Shown here: positions 7,020 through 10,000 of the stretch, piece after piece
Layout: every line of letters begins with the position of its first letter
Position numbering within the stretch: the stretch's first letter is position 1
From: Hirudo medicinalis
Taxonomy: Eukaryota; Annelida; Clitellata; Hirudinida; Hirudinidae
Direction of reading: 5' to 3'
DNA: 10,000 nt
NCBI GenBank assembly: GCA_011800805.1
Contig: MPNW01000345.1
Span: 7,826 to 17,825 of the forward strand
Made by a program: the position numbers and the translations under genes
Notes under the pieces: model-generated
Seen by the model: the letters and a program-made list of their open reading frames with translations, nothing else
Told to the model about the DNA's origin: nothing
Databases searched by the model: none

Positions 7020-7150
7020 AAGGCTCCAATAGCATTCTTATTGGTTTCTCGGTCTTCTGCCTGGATCGACGGGAAGCGAATGGGGATTTTCATTGGACGA
7101 CGCCCGACCAACTGCATCTTGCATGGAGATGGTGAGACCCGGAAATGGGA
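7020..7150 (+). promoter_or_regulatory. CCAAT-box and ETS cluster, candidate promoter of the transporter gene
   Basis: CCAAT at 7026-7030, ATTGG at 7040-7044 and ATTGG at 7092-7096 are NF-Y-type CCAAT boxes on both strands. CCGGAAAT near 7139-7146 is ETS-like. The cluster lies 500-620 bases upstream of the transporter start codon in GC-richer sequence. NF-Y sites typically sit 60-100 bases upstream of a start site, which would place transcription start at about 7150-7200. Confidence 0.35.
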
Positions 7151-7347
7151 GAGAGAGCGTGGGTGGAACGATGAGGGGCAGGGGTGTGGTGATGAAGACG
7201 GTGATGAGGGTTGCTTAGCAGCTGGGAGACGCCTGGCTGTAGTCGACAACCTGGTTCCTGTGCACTCCGATGAAATTATCATACGAGACCTTATCGTGAG
7301 ATTTTTCGAAAATTAATGTTTCTTTATTTTTTTCTAATTGTTGACAG

Positions 7348-7419
7348 TACCTATTTTGTGGCAGCTAGGACTCAAAGCTGGGAGTCCATTGTCTCTAAAC
7401 TCCAACCAAGAATCAGAGC
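7348..7419 (+). other. Candidate 5' untranslated exon of the transporter gene
   Basis: The upstream sequence TTTTTTTCTAATTGTTGACAG (7327-7347) has a branch-point-like CTAAT and a pyrimidine tract, and the downstream junction GAGC|GTGAGT is a strong donor (7420). A 205-base intron could then run to the acceptor TCATCAG (ends 7624), joining 7625 and the ATG at 7646. An upstream donor at 7296 (ATC|GTGAGA) could end a preceding exon, but the intron would be only 52 bases. Confidence 0.3.
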
Positions 7420-7645
7420 GTGAGTTTGGTCAAGAGATAATTTATCACATATTGCAATGTACAATGTAAATCATTAATAAACCATTTTTAAATATAATTT
7501 GTATTTTTTTATTGCTGTGTCTTATTAATCGCTTCGTAAGTCTCCTCCTGTAAATAATTTACTTATTCAAATCCTTCAATTGCACATCACATCGCGAACT
7601 TAACCTTTTCAATGAAGTCATCAGGTTCGTGTCCTTTGAGAAAAC

Positions 7646-7868
7646 ATGGAGAGTCTAAAAACTGGCTACCAGAATGCCAAAGAGTTGATGGATCAGGGCC
7701 ACGACAAATGCGAGGAAGTGAAGTCAGCCCTTAGGAAGGACAGAAAAGGATGGTTGGTCTGCCTGGCTGTCCTAATCATAACTGTCATCAGGAGTGGACT
7801 AACGTACAGCTTCGGCATGTTCATAGTGGAGTTGCAATCTCTCTACCATAGACCCATGGCTGAACAAA
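7646..7868 (+). CDS. First coding exon of a monocarboxylate-transporter-like (SLC16-type MFS) protein
   Basis: The exon encodes 74 codons plus one base and ends at the donor CAAA|GTTAGT (phase 1); read through, the frame stops immediately. A charged cytosolic N-terminus (residues 1-34) is followed by one hydrophobic helix at about 36-62 (GWLVCLAVLIITVIRSGLTY, then SFGMFIVEL). The order D-x-x-G-W, helix, S-F-G-x-F-x-V-E-L and a closing AEQ(S/T) matches the first transmembrane segment of SLC16 monocarboxylate transporters. The family TM1 signature (D/E)G(G/S)(W/F)GW is degenerate here (DRKGWL). Substrate is unknown; the family moves lactate, pyruvate, ketone bodies, aromatic amino acids or thyroid hormone at membranes. 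The start is fixed by an in-frame TGA at 7637-7639, with A at -3 and G at +4. The other roughly 11 helices lie beyond the window. Confidence 0.72.
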
Positions 7869-9208
7869 GTTAGTGTAGAAGTAACTGGAGGATGGATGTG
7901 ATTGGAAGACAAAGGTATTTGATTGTCAAAACATCTAATAATGGTTGACTGCAATTATAACAATAATACCATCAAATTGAAGGTATGCATGACCTTAAAG
8001 AAAGAGATATTGATAATGTAATTATTGTTGTTATTATTAAGTATAAATATTGATTGTCACTGTCGCACAATATTAGTAATAATATTAATAATAATATTTA
8101 TGTTAACATTAATAGTTGAAGTTTGTTATGAAATGAAAGATGAAAAAAGAGTTCTTGAAAGCAAAAAAAGTGCCTTCACGAAGTCAGGGTTTGTTAGAAC
8201 GATGAGGGAATCCTTGTCCATTCGTAATTCCAGAACAATTACTTCCAAAGAGTTGCGTTTTTATGATGGTTGATGATGATGGTTTCCAAATTTACTATCA
8301 ATTATTCGAAACCTCATTCAAAGTTTTTAATAATGTATCACATTTTGATAATTGTATATTTTTTTATTAATATATATTTGTTTATATATTTAATATATTT
8401 TTTCATTTTTTTGAACCTTTTATTGAAACACGAAACACAAGCACAAATGAGAACTCGAAAAGGAAAAGTTTGTCCTAATGGAAGTGGTTGATCGTTAACC
8501 ATAACCCCAACGGTTGATATTTCATTTGGGTGCAGAAAATGGTCTCAAATGGTTGAAACGGTTTAAGATCATACTTTGTTCACTGACACTCCGAAATCCT
8601 TGTCTCCTATCATCAACTTGATTTGTTGAACCTGGAATTCAACCAAATCGATGTTATTCTTGGCTACTAATAATGCCTGTGTTGACCTTCAAAATAAGCT
8701 TATTTCTTTACCTCGATCGCAGGTATATCAATGTCCTCAGTGCTTTTAAGTGCCTGTACTACCTTCGCTCTCACCTGGATTCAAATATGAGCAGGTACTT
8801 TCTAAGATGACCTTACTTTCACAATCAGGAGATAAATAAACAGACTGACATTTATGTGGGAACAGTGTGATGGATATAATAACAGACAGACTAGCGTATA
8901 ATCTAAGCCAGAATTGACAAAGTTGTCTATCAAAATTTTCTTTAGCAAAGATCAAAAGAAAGAAACAAATAAAAATGAAATGCAGCCATGCGTGGAAAGT
9001 GCTTGGAAAACTATTGAATAAAAACATAAAGTGATGAATAAATGAATGGAAAGTAACCGCCCAGATAAAGAAGTAGCGATGCCATCCACGAGCGAGTAAT
9101 TAGGCCAATTATTTTTCCAAGACGTGCATTTTTCTTTCCGCACGAACGCATCAGACCTGCCCATAACATCGTCATTCCGTTTCATTATCCCTGTCACATC
9201 CCGAGACG

Positions 9209-9265
9209 ATCATCATCGTCGCCATCGTCGTCGTCTTCATCGTCTTTCTTTCCTTCCTTTACTCA
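9209..9265. repeat. CAT/CGT/CTT-rich imperfect trinucleotide tract
   Basis: CATCATCGTCGCCATCGTCG-type triplets pass into a pyrimidine-rich CTTTCTTTCC run. This is probably a degenerate microsatellite. The Arg/His-rich reading through it has no coding support. Confidence 0.6.
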
Positions 9266-9868
9266 CAATATCGTCTGCTTGTAATGACCTCTTCCGTCAT
9301 CATTAGCAACATCGGCGTCGTTATTAGGTCGATTATTTCCAGATTAGGATGGAACAACCGAGGTGAAAGATTTTTAATTAACTGAATAACAGGAGCATTT
9401 TGGATCATTGAATCTGAAAATTCTAAAATCTCAAAATCTGCAAATATCGGCAAGAGCAAGAAGTTGAATTTATAAGCAAAAGCCTAGGAAACTCCAGAAA
9501 ACAAGATGCCAACAGGCACGATCGACAACAACGCAAATGAAAGGCTGGATGAAAGGCAGGCTTAATTGTCGGATAGTTGGACAAACAGACGTTGGTTGCG
9601 TGTAATGAAGAAGACAGGAAGTGGATTTGAAACACGAGAAGAGGCCAATTTAGAAGAACAATCATGGATTTCTCGGAACTGCCAGGACACTTTTCATGGT
9701 TTTGTATTTATTTCTTAGAAATTGGCTTCAATTGTAAATGCAAATACAACAAATGTTTTAGATTTTTTCCTCAACTCTTATTATTTATTAGACATTTACA
9801 TCAGAAGTTGTCAAAAAAAAAGTTAGGTTAATTAAATTCGACAAAATTTAACCAAGAAAAACTTCATC

Positions 9869-9925
9869 GACCCGAGCGGTGAGGCTTGAAATCGAATCCA
9901 GAAGGTCGAGTAACCAGATACAATG
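9869..9925 (+). repeat. Degenerate tRNA-derived SINE-like fragment
   Basis: CCCGAGCGGTGAGGC (9871-9885) resembles the D-arm/A box of Ser/Leu-type tRNAs (GGCCGAGCGGT). CTTGAAATC (9885-9893) resembles an anticodon arm, and AGGTCGAG (9903-9910) is reminiscent of sequence preceding the T arm in tRNA-derived SINEs. No intact B box is seen, so this would be a decayed copy. Assignment rests on short matches. Confidence 0.28.
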
Positions 9926-10000
9926 ACAAAATCCAATAGAGAATTATTCCACTTTTTCCTGTTACTTGTTTATTTCTTTTTTTTTTTATCTTAATCCACT

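Larger units (their letters stand above)
7869..10000 (+). other. Presumed first coding intron of the transporter-like gene, partial
   Basis: The donor at 7869 opens this stretch, and no second MFS exon with matching phase was found up to the right edge. The sequence is AT-rich, with CGT/CAT-rich triplets at 9209-9250 and poly-T near 9977. One exon-like segment at 8723-8794 has acceptor GATCGCAG and donor AGCAG|GTACTT, but joining it to 7868 meets a TGA at 8788-8790. Confidence 0.45.

Noticed and set aside
7004..7282. 92-codon minus-strand Pro/Ser-rich frame
   Set aside because: Low-complexity reading of a GA/CT-biased stretch that also holds the CCAAT cluster, with no domain.
7214..7316. Plus-strand segment reading RRLAVVDNLVPVHSDEIIIRDL
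   Set aside because: The segment looks protein-like, but I could not place it in any family. Continuing into the candidate exon at 7348 meets a stop.
8746..9027. 93-codon minus-strand frame with hydrophobic stretch (FIFICFFLLIF)
   Set aside because: The apparent membrane segment comes from A-rich sequence read in antisense (AAAGAAACAAATAAAAATG). No homology or splice context is evident.
9664..9831. 55-codon plus-strand frame starting MDFSELPGHFSW
   Set aside because: Composition drifts into poly-Lys and Phe from AT-rich DNA. No donor or family match is evident.

Overview
The window is nuclear DNA from an animal, most probably an invertebrate. Protein-coding segments are short exons bounded by GT-AG splice signals. 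They lie in long AT-rich introns and spacers full of tri- and tetranucleotide microsatellites. There are no bacterial-style operons, ribosome binding sites or long open reading frames. The sequence alone does not fix the phylum.

Left part (1-3500, minus strand): the 5' portion of a sulfotransferase-like gene, rebuilt here from four exons (3500-3396, 3043-2911, 2240-2079, 343-218). They join in matching phases (0, 1, 1, then an outgoing phase-1 donor) into 175 codons plus one base. The predicted protein carries a 5'-phosphosulfate-binding-type loop in exon 1, an LLRDP...S 3'-phosphate-binding-type motif in exon 3 and a DADDLL motif in exon 4. The 3' end lies beyond the left edge. Its introns hold (GAAT)n, (CACT)n, (CAT)n and (GAT/GGT)n arrays and a cluster of CRE and E-box motifs.

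Middle (3501-7645): about 4.1 kb between two divergently oriented genes. Next to the sulfotransferase gene is a TATA/initiator-like promoter candidate. The rest is AT-rich microsatellite sequence with islands of higher GC. These include a tRNA-like A/B-box element at 4204-4257, a GC-richer block with an inverted repeat at 5000-5330, a CpG-rich motif cluster at 5860-6200, and a CCAAT-box/ETS cluster at 7020-7150 that could be the promoter of the right-hand gene.

Right part (7646-10000, plus strand): the first coding exon (7646-7868) of a monocarboxylate-transporter-like (SLC16-type MFS) membrane protein. It ends at a phase-1 donor just after the first membrane helix. The remaining 2.1 kb looks like its first coding intron, with one weak exon candidate and a degenerate tRNA-derived SINE-like fragment near the right edge.

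I saw no novel enzymatic or defence system. The points most worth checking are regulatory or RNA-level: complementary tetranucleotide arrays flanking exons 3-4 of the sulfotransferase gene, and three perfect CRE octamers within that same gene, one overlapping its start codon.
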